Shown here: in pieces, positions 1-5,681 of the stretch
How positions within the stretch are numbered: position 1 is the first letter of the stretch
Layout of the letters: every line of letters begins with the position of its first letter
Made by a program: the position numbers and the translations under genes
Source of the DNA: an uncultured Chloroflexota bacterium
GTDB lineage: Bacteria; Chloroflexota; Dehalococcoidia; UBA2247; RBG-13-53-26
Direction: 5' to 3'
NCBI GenBank assembly: GCA_937860285.1
Contig: CALMBS010000261.1
Span: forward strand, 1-7,219
Length of the DNA: 7,219 nucleotides
The notes under the pieces: generated by a model
Database searches by the model: none
The model's input: only the letters and a program-made list of their open reading frames with translations
Told to the model about the DNA's origin: nothing

Positions 1-1
1 G

Positions 2-334
2 GAGTTCCAGGAGGAGATGGACCGCTGGAACGCCCAGTCGTACCAGGGCCAGGCCCATGTGAGCGACCTGGGCGGCAGCGGCGCGGGTGGCGCGGGCACC
101 GGCGGCGTGGCCATCGACGGCAAGTTCTACGGAGTCTGGGGCGGCCACAAGAAGGTCTGCCGCGCCGGTGGATACCTGACGGGGGACTACTCTTATGACA
201 GCCAGTTGGACCAGGCGCCAAAAGGCACGTTCGAGGGCGTCTGGGGCCGTTTCGGGCAGGAAAGCGCAGGGCAGTTGAAGGGCAAGTTCGGGCCTCTGGG
301 TGTCCCGGTGCCATTTGAAGACCAGGAGTTCTAG
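2..334 (+). CDS. C-terminal fragment of an unrecognised glycine/aromatic-rich protein
   Basis: An open frame runs from the window edge to a TAG at 332-334, giving 110 visible residues. The ATG at 17 is probably internal: codons before it stay open, and the AGGAGG at 9-14 lies only 2 nt from it, too close for a normal ribosome binding site. The visible part has a Gly/Ser/Ala-rich stretch (GGSGAGGAGTGG) followed by repeated blocks of the type G-x-F-x-G-x-W (GKFYGVWGG, then GTFEGVWGRFG, then GQLKGKFG). These look like short beta-strand repeats. One cysteine is present and no membrane segment is seen. The last residues are acidic (FEDQEF). I do not recognise the family and assign no function. The repeats suggest an extracytoplasmic or structural beta domain, but that is only inference because the N-terminus is missing. 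A strong hairpin follows about 20 nt after the stop. Confidence 0.7.
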   Translation, partial: EFQEEMDRWNAQSYQGQAHVSDLGGSGAGGAGTGGVAIDGKFYGVWGGHKKVCRAGGYLTGDYSYDSQLDQAPKGTFEGVWGRFGQESAGQLKGKFGPLGVPVPFEDQEF

Positions 335-353
335 CTTCTCAAGACAGGTTGTG

Positions 354-386
354 TCGCGCCCGTCCGGGTTCCCCGGACGGGCGCGA
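354..386 (+). terminator. Strong GC hairpin, probable intrinsic terminator of the upstream gene
   Basis: The arms 354-368 and 372-386 are perfectly complementary (15 bp, mostly G-C) around a 3-nt TTC loop. The sequence after it (TTCGTTTCGG) is only moderately T-rich, so the U-tract is weak. Its place 20 nt after the stop of the glycine-rich gene and before the next promoter fits transcription termination. Confidence 0.75.
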
Positions 387-450
387 TTCGTTTCGGACGG
401 GACAGCATCCGGCCCGGACAAAAGAGACCTCTTCCGAAGCCGTAGAAACG

Positions 451-479
451 TTGAAGACACTGGACAAAGCCTGTAAAAT
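451..479 (+). promoter_or_regulatory. Sigma-70-type promoter for the tRNA/ATPase transcription unit
   Basis: The -35 box is TTGAAG at 451-456 and the -10 box is TAAAAT at 474-479, with exactly 17 bp between them and a TG at 472-473 just upstream of the -10. The boxes match the consensus at 4/6 and 5/6 and stand out as A/T-rich in a GC-rich region. A start site near 486-487 is expected. The promoter lies after the 354-386 terminator and points to the tRNA genes. No experimental start site is known to me. Confidence 0.7.
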
Positions 480-485
480 AGGATG

Positions 486-592
486 CAAGGTGCTGGGAGA
501 GGTACCCGCAGCCAGAGTCCGTCGGCCTTTAGACTGTACCTGGAGCACCGGGGCGACAACCCCACGAGCACTTGTGGCTCACGGGCAAACAA
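486..592 (+). other. Structured 5' leader RNA ahead of the tRNAs, family unknown
   Basis: About 107 nt lie between the predicted start site and tRNA-Gly and carry no credible ORF. The segment folds well on paper. An outer stem pairs 489-494 (GGTGCT) with 544-549 (AGCACC). An inner stem pairs 500-505 (AGGTAC) with 536-541 (GTACCT), separated from the outer one by a 5x2 internal loop. A small apical stem pairs 516-519 with 532-535. Two hairpins follow: 550-553 with 560-563 (GGGG/CCCC, loop CGACAA) and 566-569 with 577-580 (GAGC/GCTC). AGCAC also occurs at 567-571, so the GTGCT of the outer stem has two possible partners. I compared it from memory with common riboswitches, T-box leaders, SRP RNA and tRNA and found no match. 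It could be a pre-tRNA leader, a separate small RNA or a regulatory element. Confidence 0.4.
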
Positions 593-668
593 GCGGAAGT
601 AGTTCAGCGGTTAGAATGCCTCCTTGCCAAGGAGGAGGTCGAGGGTTCGAATCCCTTCTTCCGCTCCA
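593..668 (+). tRNA. tRNA-Gly (anticodon GCC), CCA encoded
   Basis: A full cloverleaf can be drawn. The acceptor stem GCGGAAG (593-599) pairs perfectly with CTTCCGC (658-664). The D stem is GTTC/GAAT (602-605 with 614-617). The anticodon stem CCTCC/GGAGG (619-623 with 631-635) holds the loop TTGCCAA, with GCC at 626-628. The T arm at 641-657 has loop TTCGAAT. The discriminator is T at 665, usual for glycine tRNAs, and CCA is encoded at 666-668. It decodes GGC and GGU codons. The next tRNA begins at the very next base. Confidence 0.97.
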
Positions 669-754
669 GCCGAAGTGGCGGAATAGGCAGACGCGACAGT
701 CTCAAAAACTGTTGGGGGGCAACCCCCGTGCTGGTTCGAGCCCGGCCTTCGGCA
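669..754 (+). tRNA. tRNA-Leu (anticodon CAA), CCA not encoded
   Basis: This is a class II tRNA with a long variable arm. The acceptor stem GCCGAAG (669-675) pairs with CTTCGGC (747-753). A 3-bp D stem joins 678-680 to 692-694. The anticodon stem ACAGT/ACTGT (696-700 with 708-712) holds the loop CTCAAAA, with CAA at 703-705. The variable arm at 713-729 is a GGGGG/CCCCC hairpin. The T arm spans 730-746. The discriminator is A at 754, as expected for leucine. The following bases are CTTCCA, so CCA is not encoded at the 3' end and must be added by a nucleotidyltransferase. It reads the UUG codon. Confidence 0.96.
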
Positions 755-808
755 CTTCCAGAAATGCCCCTCCATCATCAGACCGCCCCACCACCCCGGC
801 CCCAGAAC

Positions 809-812
809 GGAG
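809..812 (+). promoter_or_regulatory. Ribosome binding site of the P-type ATPase gene
   Basis: GGAG at 809-812 lies 9 nt before the ATG at 822 and supports that start. The 755-821 interval between tRNA-Leu and this gene shows no hairpin with a T-tract and no obvious promoter. Confidence 0.6.
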
Positions 813-821
813 ACAAGCCCC

Positions 822-3545
822 ATGGCTGAGCCCGGCGCCCGCCCCTGGTTCAAGCTCACCGCCGACGAAGCCCTGGCGGCCCTGGACTCCAGGCGCCCCG
901 GCCTGACCGCCGAGGAGGCCAGGGTGCGGAGGCTCCGCTGTGGCGCGAATGAGCTGCCGCGGAAGAAGAAGACCTCGCCCATCGTAGCCTTTCTCAAGCA
1001 GTTCATGAACCCCCTGATCTACGTGCTGCTGGCCGCCGGGATCGTCACGCTGGCGGTGGGCGAGTACCTGGATGCCGCCGTCATCCTCGTGGTCCTGTTG
1101 CTCAACGCCGTCATCGGCTACATACAGGAGTCCCGGGCTGAGGCGGCCATGGAGGCCCTGCTGCAGATGGCCGCACCCCAGGCCAAGGTGAGAAGGGACG
1201 GCGTGGCCGGACTGGTCCCGGCCCGGGACATCGTGCCCGGGGACGTCATCATCCTCGAGAGCGGGGACAGGGTGCCCGCCGATGCCCTGCTGATGGAGGT
1301 CAGCGAGTTCAAGGTGAACGAGTCGGTCCTCACCGGCGAGTCCATGGCGGCCACCAAGCACACCGGGCCCATCCGCGAGGACGTTTCCCTGGCCGAGAGA
1401 CGGAATATGGTGTTCATGGGGACCATCGCCAGCTTCGGGCGGGCCACGGCCGTGGTCACCGCCACCGGCACCACCACCGAGATGGGCCAGATCGCGCTGG
1501 CCATCAAGGAAGTGGAGGTGGAGAAGACCCCCCTCCAGAAAAGCATCGACCGGCTGAGCCGGTTCCTGGTCATCACGCTGCTGGCCGTCTGCGCCCTCCT
1601 GGTGGTAGTGGGGTTGGTGCAGGGCCTGGAGGCGCTGGAGATATTCCTGGTGGCCGTGGCGGCGGCGGTCTCGGCCATACCGGAGGGCCTGCCGGCCGTG
1701 GTCACCGTGGTGCTGGCTCTGGGCATGCGCACCATGGCCCGCCGCAACGCCATCATCCGCAAGCTGATGGCCGTGGAGTCGCTGGGGTCGGCCACCGTCA
1801 TCTGCACCGACAAGACCGGCACGCTCACCGAGAACCGGATGACCGTGAGGCGGGTGGTGATCAACGGACAGTCCATCGAGGTGACCGGGGAGTCCGGCCA
1901 GCTGGCCGGCGAGTTCCGCGTGGACGGACGGGCGGTCGAGCTGGACCACGTGCCCGGGCTGGCCCTGCACCTGAAGATCGGGGCCCTCTGCAACGACGCC
2001 ATGGTGTCGGTCGGCGGCGACAAGGGGGTCAGCATGCTGGGCGATCCCACGGAGGGCGCCCTGGTGGCCGTGGCCGCCAAAGCCGGTCTGGACAAGGAGA
2101 AGCTGCAGGCAGCCCAGCCCCGCGTGGATGAGATCCCCTTCCAGAGCGAGAAGCTCTACATGGTCACCCTGCACCCCCACGATGGTAAACGCGTGGCCTA
2201 CGTCAAGGGCGCCACCGAGCGGCTGCTGTCGCTCTCCCGGCACTACCTGTACAACGGCCAGGTGGTGCCGCTCACCGAGGCCCATGCCCAGGCCATCAGG
2301 GAGGCCAATCATGCCATGGCCGCCGAGGCCATCAGGGTGATCGCCACAGCCTACGTGGAGCTGCCGGCCGACACCGTCGAGCTGGACAACGTCGACCTGG
2401 CGGGGAACCTGGTCTTCGTGGGGCTGGCCGGCATGGATGATCCGCCCCGCCAGGAGGCCGTGAGGGCCATCGCCCAGTGCCGGGAAGCCGGCATCAAGGT
2501 GATCATGATCACGGGCGACAACAAGGTCACCGCCGAGTCCGTGGCCCGGCAGCTGGGCCTGCCTCCGGGAAGGGCCATCCTGGGCGCGGAGCTGTCGCAG
2601 ATGAGCGACCAGGAGCTGGAGGGCGTGGTGGAGGACGTGGCCATCTTCGCCAGGGTGGAGCCCCTTCACAAGCTGCGAATCGTCAACGCCCTGAAGAAGC
2701 GGGGGCACGTGGTGGCCATGACCGGAGACGGCGTCAACGACGCCCCGGCGCTCCGGACGGCCAACATCGGGGTGGCGATGGGCATCACCGGGACGGACGT
2801 GGCCAAGGAAGCCTCGGACATGGTGCTGGCCGACGACAACTTCGCCTCCATCGTGGCCGCGGTGGATGAAGGGCGGTCCATCTTCACCGGCCTGCGCAAC
2901 GTGATCTTCTTCCTCATCAGCACCAACATCGGGGAGCTCCTCGTGCTCCTCCTGGCCCTGATCTTCGTCGGCAAGGCCCCGCTCCTGGCGGTGCAGATCA
3001 TCTGGGCCAACCTGATGACGGACACGGCCGTTGCCCTGCCTCTGGGCTTCGAGCCCAAGGTGGGGGACGAGCTCAAGCAGCCGCCGCGGCACCCGAAGGT
3101 GGGCCTGATATACCGGGGCCTGGTCACGCGGATCGGCTTCCTGGCGCTGCTCATGAGCCTGGGCGTCTTCGGCATCTTCGCCTGGTCCTATCACGTCCAC
3201 GATGCCGAGCACCTGGCCAAGGCCCAGACCATGGCCTTCTGCGCCCTGGTGGCCTTCCAGTGGTTCGCCGCCTTCAACGCCCGGTCCGACGAGCACACCG
3301 TGTGGCAGCTGGGCCTTCTCCGCAACCGCTACCTGCTGATGTGCATCGCCCTGGCGGTGGCGCTGCAGATGGCGGTGGTCTACGTCCCGTTCCTGCAGCG
3401 GGCCTTCGGGACGGTGGCCCTCGGCGGCTGGGACTGGCTGGTGATCTTCGCGTCCGGCGCGGCCCTCTTCCTCATCGAAGAGACCAGGAAGGCGGTGGCG
3501 CCGAGGCTGTTCAGCCGGGGCAAGTGGCTGACCGGTGCCACTTGA
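822..3545 (+). CDS. P2-type cation-transporting ATPase (probably Ca2+), HAD superfamily
   Basis: This integral membrane pump of 907 residues uses ATP to move cations across the cytoplasmic membrane. All core motifs are present: TGES at 171-174 (actuator), PEGLP at 287-291 in M4, the phosphorylated Asp330 in DKTGTLT, the nucleotide-binding PFxSEK at 439-444 and KGAT at 462-465, TGDN at 564-567, and TGDGVND at 634-640. Ten membrane segments can be placed: two near 61-103, two near 247-298, and six between about 693 and 886. A cation-ATPase N-terminal domain precedes them. The likely ion ligands resemble the SERCA/PMR1 group: Glu288 (M4), Asn702 and Glu705 (M5), and Asn730, Thr733 and Asp734 (M6, NLMTD). 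M8 has Gln813 where SERCA has Glu908, which suggests one main Ca2+ site; this is an alignment by eye. Ca2+ export is the best guess, with Mn2+ or another cation possible. The gene follows the two tRNAs without a visible terminator and ends inside a short direct repeat. Confidence 0.95.
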   Translation: MAEPGARPWFKLTADEALAALDSRRPGLTAEEARVRRLRCGANELPRKKKTSPIVAFLKQFMNPLIYVLLAAGIVTLAVGEYLDAAVILVVLLLNAVIGYIQESRAEAAMEALLQMAAPQAKVRRDGVAGLVPARDIVPGDVIILESGDRVPADALLMEVSEFKVNESVLTGESMAATKHTGPIREDVSLAERRNMVFMGTIASFGRATAVVTATGTTTEMGQIALAIKEVEVEKTPLQKSIDRLSRFLVITLLAVCALLVVVGLVQGLEALEIFLVAVAAAVSAIPEGLPAVVTVVLALGMRTMARRNAIIRKLMAVESLGSATVICTDKTGTLTENRMTVRRVVINGQSIEVTGESGQLAGEFRVDGRAVELDHVPGLALHLKIGALCNDAMVSVGGDKGVSMLGDPTEGALVAVAAKAGLDKEKLQAAQPRVDEIPFQSEKLYMVTLHPHDGKRVAYVKGATERLLSLSRHYLYNGQVVPLTEAHAQAIREANHAMAAEAIRVIATAYVELPADTVELDNVDLAGNLVFVGLAGMDDPPRQEAVRAIAQCREAGIKVIMITGDNKVTAESVARQLGLPPGRAILGAELSQMSDQELEGVVEDVAIFARVEPLHKLRIVNALKKRGHVVAMTGDGVNDAPALRTANIGVAMGITGTDVAKEASDMVLADDNFASIVAAVDEGRSIFTGLRNVIFFLISTNIGELLVLLLALIFVGKAPLLAVQIIWANLMTDTAVALPLGFEPKVGDELKQPPRHPKVGLIYRGLVTRIGFLALLMSLGVFGIFAWSYHVHDAEHLAKAQTMAFCALVAFQWFAAFNARSDEHTVWQLGLLRNRYLLMCIALAVALQMAVVYVPFLQRAFGTVALGGWDWLVIFASGAALFLIEETRKAVAPRLFSRGKWLTGAT

Positions 3546-3557
3546 CCCCTGGTCAGC
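3529..3557 (+). repeat. 29-bp imperfect direct repeat, copy 1, over the ATPase stop codon
   Basis: It matches 3584-3612 at 26 of 29 positions, with the starts 55 nt apart. This copy covers the last codons of the ATPase and its TGA at 3543-3545. It contains a small hairpin: TTGACC (3542-3547) and GGTCAG (3551-3556) around a CCT loop, with one G-T pair. Confidence 0.85.
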
Positions 3558-3583
3558 AGTGGCTGCCGGGCCAGGGCCGGGAC

Positions 3584-3612
3584 TGACCGGCGCCGCCTGA
3601 CCCCTGGTCAGC
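3584..3612 (+). repeat. 29-bp imperfect direct repeat, copy 2, over the yraN stop codon
   Basis: This is the second copy of the repeat that starts at 3529. It holds a perfect 6-bp hairpin, CTGACC (3597-3602) and GGTCAG (3606-3611), around a CCT loop. The right arm includes the yraN stop codon (TCA on the plus strand, 3608-3610). The two hairpins may act as weak bidirectional transcript ends between convergent genes, but no T-tract is present. Confidence 0.85.
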
Positions 3613-3967
3613 TCACCGCGTTCCGGATCAGGGTGGTCCGGGCCACCTGTCCGTCCCGGTCCACCTCCACGGCCACCACATCGATCCGCCAGTCTGCGGG
3701 CAGGCCGCGGTGGGCCTGGAGGTAGGACAGGGCCAGCGCCACCAGCCGGCGCTGCTTGGCGGGGGTCACCGACTCCTCGGGGGTGCCGCACTCCGGGCCG
3801 CTCCGGGTGCGGACCTCCACGAAGACCAGGCAGTCCCCCTCCCGGGCCACGATGTCCACCTCGCCCTTGCGGCAGCGATAGTTGGTCTCCAGTATGAGAA
3901 AACCCTGCCCCTGCAGGTACTCCCTGGCCCACCGCTCCCCCATGTCGCCCAGGGCCTTGCGGTTCAC
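3608..3967 (-). CDS. yraN: YraN family protein (UPF0102, predicted endonuclease fold)
   Basis: The start is taken as the GTG at 3967-3965, giving 119 residues, the usual YraN length. It overlaps the rnhB stop as GTGA, and TTGGAGGG (complement of 3979-3986) lies upstream as a possible ribosome binding site. A longer frame from an ATG at 4039 exists but only adds residues that overlap rnhB and do not look like the family. Visible family features are GDMGERWAREYL near the N-terminus, GFLILETNYR, the GEVDIVA segment and LVFVEVRTR. The conserved Glu, Asp and Glu of the last two resemble a restriction-endonuclease-like active site. The usual VEVKxR appears here as VEVRTR, a conservative Lys-to-Arg change. 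The family's role is poorly known; a nuclease function in DNA processing is proposed from the fold. It is very often encoded beside RNase HII, as here. Confidence 0.9.
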   Translation of the reverse strand: MNRKALGDMGERWAREYLQGQGFLILETNYRCRKGEVDIVAREGDCLVFVEVRTRSGPECGTPEESVTPAKQRRLVALALSYLQAHRGLPADWRIDVVAVEVDRDGQVARTTLIRNAVS

Positions 3968-4590
3968 TCCGGGCAGAGCCCTCCAACAGGAGCGAATGAC
4001 CGGCGGTGGATGGCGCAGGGGCCCAGCCTGACCAGGCACTCCAGGTGCAGCCGGGTGCCATAGCCCTTGTGCCGCGCCAGCCCGTAGCCGGGATAGACGC
4101 CGTCCAACCCCTTCATCTCCCGGTCCCGGCTGACCTTGGCTACTATTGAGGCGCAGGCGATGGAAAACGACAGCTGGTCGCCCCGGATGATGCCCTTCTG
4201 GGGCAGGTCCACCTCCGGCAGCGACAGGGCGTCGATCAGCACGTAGTCCGGCCGCCGGGGCAGCGCCGCCAGCGCCCGGGCCATGGCCATCCGGGTGGCC
4301 CGGACGACGCCCACGGCGTCGATAGTGTCATGCGGCGCCGAGCCCAGGCCGAAGGGGATGCCGTCCCGCTGCACCTGGTCAAAGACCCGCTCCCTCTGCG
4401 CCGGCGAGAGCTGCTTGCTGTCCCGCACCAGCGGCAGCCAGGGGAAGTCAGCGCCCGGCGGCATTATCACCGCGGCCGCCACCACCGGCCCCGCCAGGGC
4501 CCCCCGCCCCACCTCATCCACCCCGGCCACCACCCGGTAGCCCCGGGCCTGGAGAGCGGCCTCGTGTTCGAAGCTGGGCCTCTTCACCAT
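3964..4590 (-). CDS. rnhB: Ribonuclease HII
   Basis: This cytoplasmic enzyme of 208 residues cuts the RNA strand of RNA-DNA hybrids, including single ribonucleotides left in DNA, and so starts ribonucleotide excision repair. The signature GVDEVGRGALAGPVV is at 23-37, with Asp25 and Glu26 as metal ligands and GRG at 28-30. Asp120 (VLID) and Asp138 (RGD) complete the expected acidic tetrad. Other family marks are DSKQLS at 57-62, SIACASIVAKVSRDREM at 143-159 and the C-terminal HKGYGT at 174-179. The length is normal. The ATG at 4590-4588 overlaps the mnmA stop codon as ATGGTGA, and an AAAGG (complement of 4599-4603) gives a ribosome binding site about 8 nt away. The gene ends in a GTGA overlap with yraN, so the two are likely co-translated. 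Confidence 0.97.
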   Translation of the reverse strand: MVKRPSFEHEAALQARGYRVVAGVDEVGRGALAGPVVAAAVIMPPGADFPWLPLVRDSKQLSPAQRERVFDQVQRDGIPFGLGSAPHDTIDAVGVVRATRMAMARALAALPRRPDYVLIDALSLPEVDLPQKGIIRGDQLSFSIACASIVAKVSRDREMKGLDGVYPGYGLARHKGYGTRLHLECLVRLGPCAIHRRSFAPVGGLCPE

Positions 4591-5681
4591 GACGTTGGCC
4601 TTTCGATGATACCACCGCCCAGCACCTCGTCACCATGGTAGAAGACGACCGCCTGGCCCGGAGCGACCGCCCGTTGCGGCTGGTCGAAGAGGACCTCGGC
4701 CTCCTCGGTGTAGATCTTCAACCGGGTCTTCACCTCGGGCGACCGGAACCGTATCTTGGCCGTCACCTCCAGGGTGCGCTGCGGCTTGACGCACACGAAG
4801 GTGAGGTCCCTGGCCACCAGCCCCGAGGCCAGGAGCTTCTCCTCCGGGCCCACCACCACGGTGTTGCTCGCCGGGTCCAGCTTCAGCACGAAGAGGCGCC
4901 GGCCGGCGGCTGCGCCCAGGCCGGCCCTCTGCCCCACGGTGTAGAAGGCGATGCCCCGGTGCCGGCCCAGCACTTTTCCCTCCAGGTCCACCACGTCCCC
5001 GGGAGCGGGGGGGATGCGGCCCTGCAGGAAATCCCCGTGATGCCCGTCGGGTACGAAGCACAGGTCCTGGCTCTTCGGCTTCTCGGCCACCGGCAGGCCG
5101 CGCTCCGCAGCCATCTGGCGCACCTGGGCCTTGCTGCACGCGCCCAGAGGAAAGAGCAGCCGGGGCAGGACGCTCTCCTTGAGGGTGTAGAGGAAGTAGG
5201 ACTGATCGACCGAAGGCCGGGCCGCCTTCAGCAGCCTCCAGCCGCCGCAGGCCGGCTCGATCCGGGCATAGTGCCCCGTGGCCAGGCACTCGGCCCCCAG
5301 GTCCTTGATAGCCTCAGACAGGAGGCCGAACTTGACCAGGCGATTGCAGGCCACGCAGGGGTTGGGCGTGCGCCCCCGGGCGTACTCGCGGCAGAAGTAG
5401 TCCACCACCAGCTCCCGGAACCGGGAGGAGAAATCCAGCGAATGGAAGGGGATGTCCAGGGTCCGGCAGACGGCCCGGGCATCCTCCCGCCCGCCCTCGG
5501 CGCCGCCGGGAGCAGCACCCGGCCGGGAGCGGTGCTCCCAGAGGTCCATGTGGACGCCGATGACCTCGTGCCCCTGTTCGCGGAGCAGGGCGGCCGCCAC
5601 CGCGGAGTCGACGCCGCCGCTCAGCGCCACGGCCACCTTGCGGCCCCGCCCGCGCGCCGGCGCACGGTCGTGCGCCTTCAT
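4584..5681 (-). CDS. mnmA: tRNA-specific 2-thiouridylase MnmA
   Basis: MnmA activates U34 of the Lys, Glu and Gln tRNAs with ATP and inserts sulfur to form 2-thiouridine. The start chosen is the ATG at 5681-5679, which forms an ATGA overlap with the tmk stop and gives 365 residues, the usual size; an ATG 31 codons upstream would lie inside tmk. The PP-loop SGGVDS is at 21-26. TPNPCVACN at 105-113 holds Cys109 and Cys112. ATGHYAR is at 134-140, DQSYFLY at 159-165, and KSQDLCFVPDG at 203-213 holds Cys208. By position Cys112 and Cys208 match the two catalytic cysteines of E. coli MnmA (102 and 199). Cys109 stands where E. coli has Asp99. The C-terminal third has the usual beta-barrel segments (YTVGQRAGLG; a final block ending in GGGIIE). 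It is fourth from the end of a five-gene run whose members overlap or nearly touch. Confidence 0.96.
   Translation of the reverse strand: MKAHDRAPARGRGRKVAVALSGGVDSAVAAALLREQGHEVIGVHMDLWEHRSRPGAAPGGAEGGREDARAVCRTLDIPFHSLDFSSRFRELVVDYFCREYARGRTPNPCVACNRLVKFGLLSEAIKDLGAECLATGHYARIEPACGGWRLLKAARPSVDQSYFLYTLKESVLPRLLFPLGACSKAQVRQMAAERGLPVAEKPKSQDLCFVPDGHHGDFLQGRIPPAPGDVVDLEGKVLGRHRGIAFYTVGQRAGLGAAAGRRLFVLKLDPASNTVVVGPEEKLLASGLVARDLTFVCVKPQRTLEVTAKIRFRSPEVKTRLKIYTEEAEVLFDQPQRAVAPGQAVVFYHGDEVLGGGIIERPTSW

Noticed and set aside
9..14. AGGAGG as a ribosome binding site for an ATG at 17
   Set aside because: The spacing to the ATG is only 2 nt and the frame is open upstream to the window edge, so these bases more likely encode residues of a longer protein.
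486..592. Known riboswitch, T-box, ribozyme or third tRNA in the leader
   Set aside because: No T-box core, no T-arm TTCGA loop, and no core motif of the yybP-ykoY, glycine, SAM or cobalamin elements that I could recall; an Infernal search is still needed.
349..906. Plus-strand open frame across the hairpin, leader and tRNAs
   Set aside because: It covers the terminator, promoter and both tRNA genes and has no recognisable protein features.
3968..4039. N-terminal extension of YraN from an upstream ATG
   Set aside because: The extra 24 residues lie inside rnhB and do not look like the family; the GTG at 3967 gives the usual length and a GTGA coupling.
702..4061. A 1119-codon open frame on the minus strand opposite the ATPase
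   Set aside because: It lies antisense to a P-type ATPase with every family motif, its translation is low-complexity (rich in Gly, His, Asp, Arg) with no known domain, and it also runs through tRNA-Leu and yraN. It is a by-product of high GC content.
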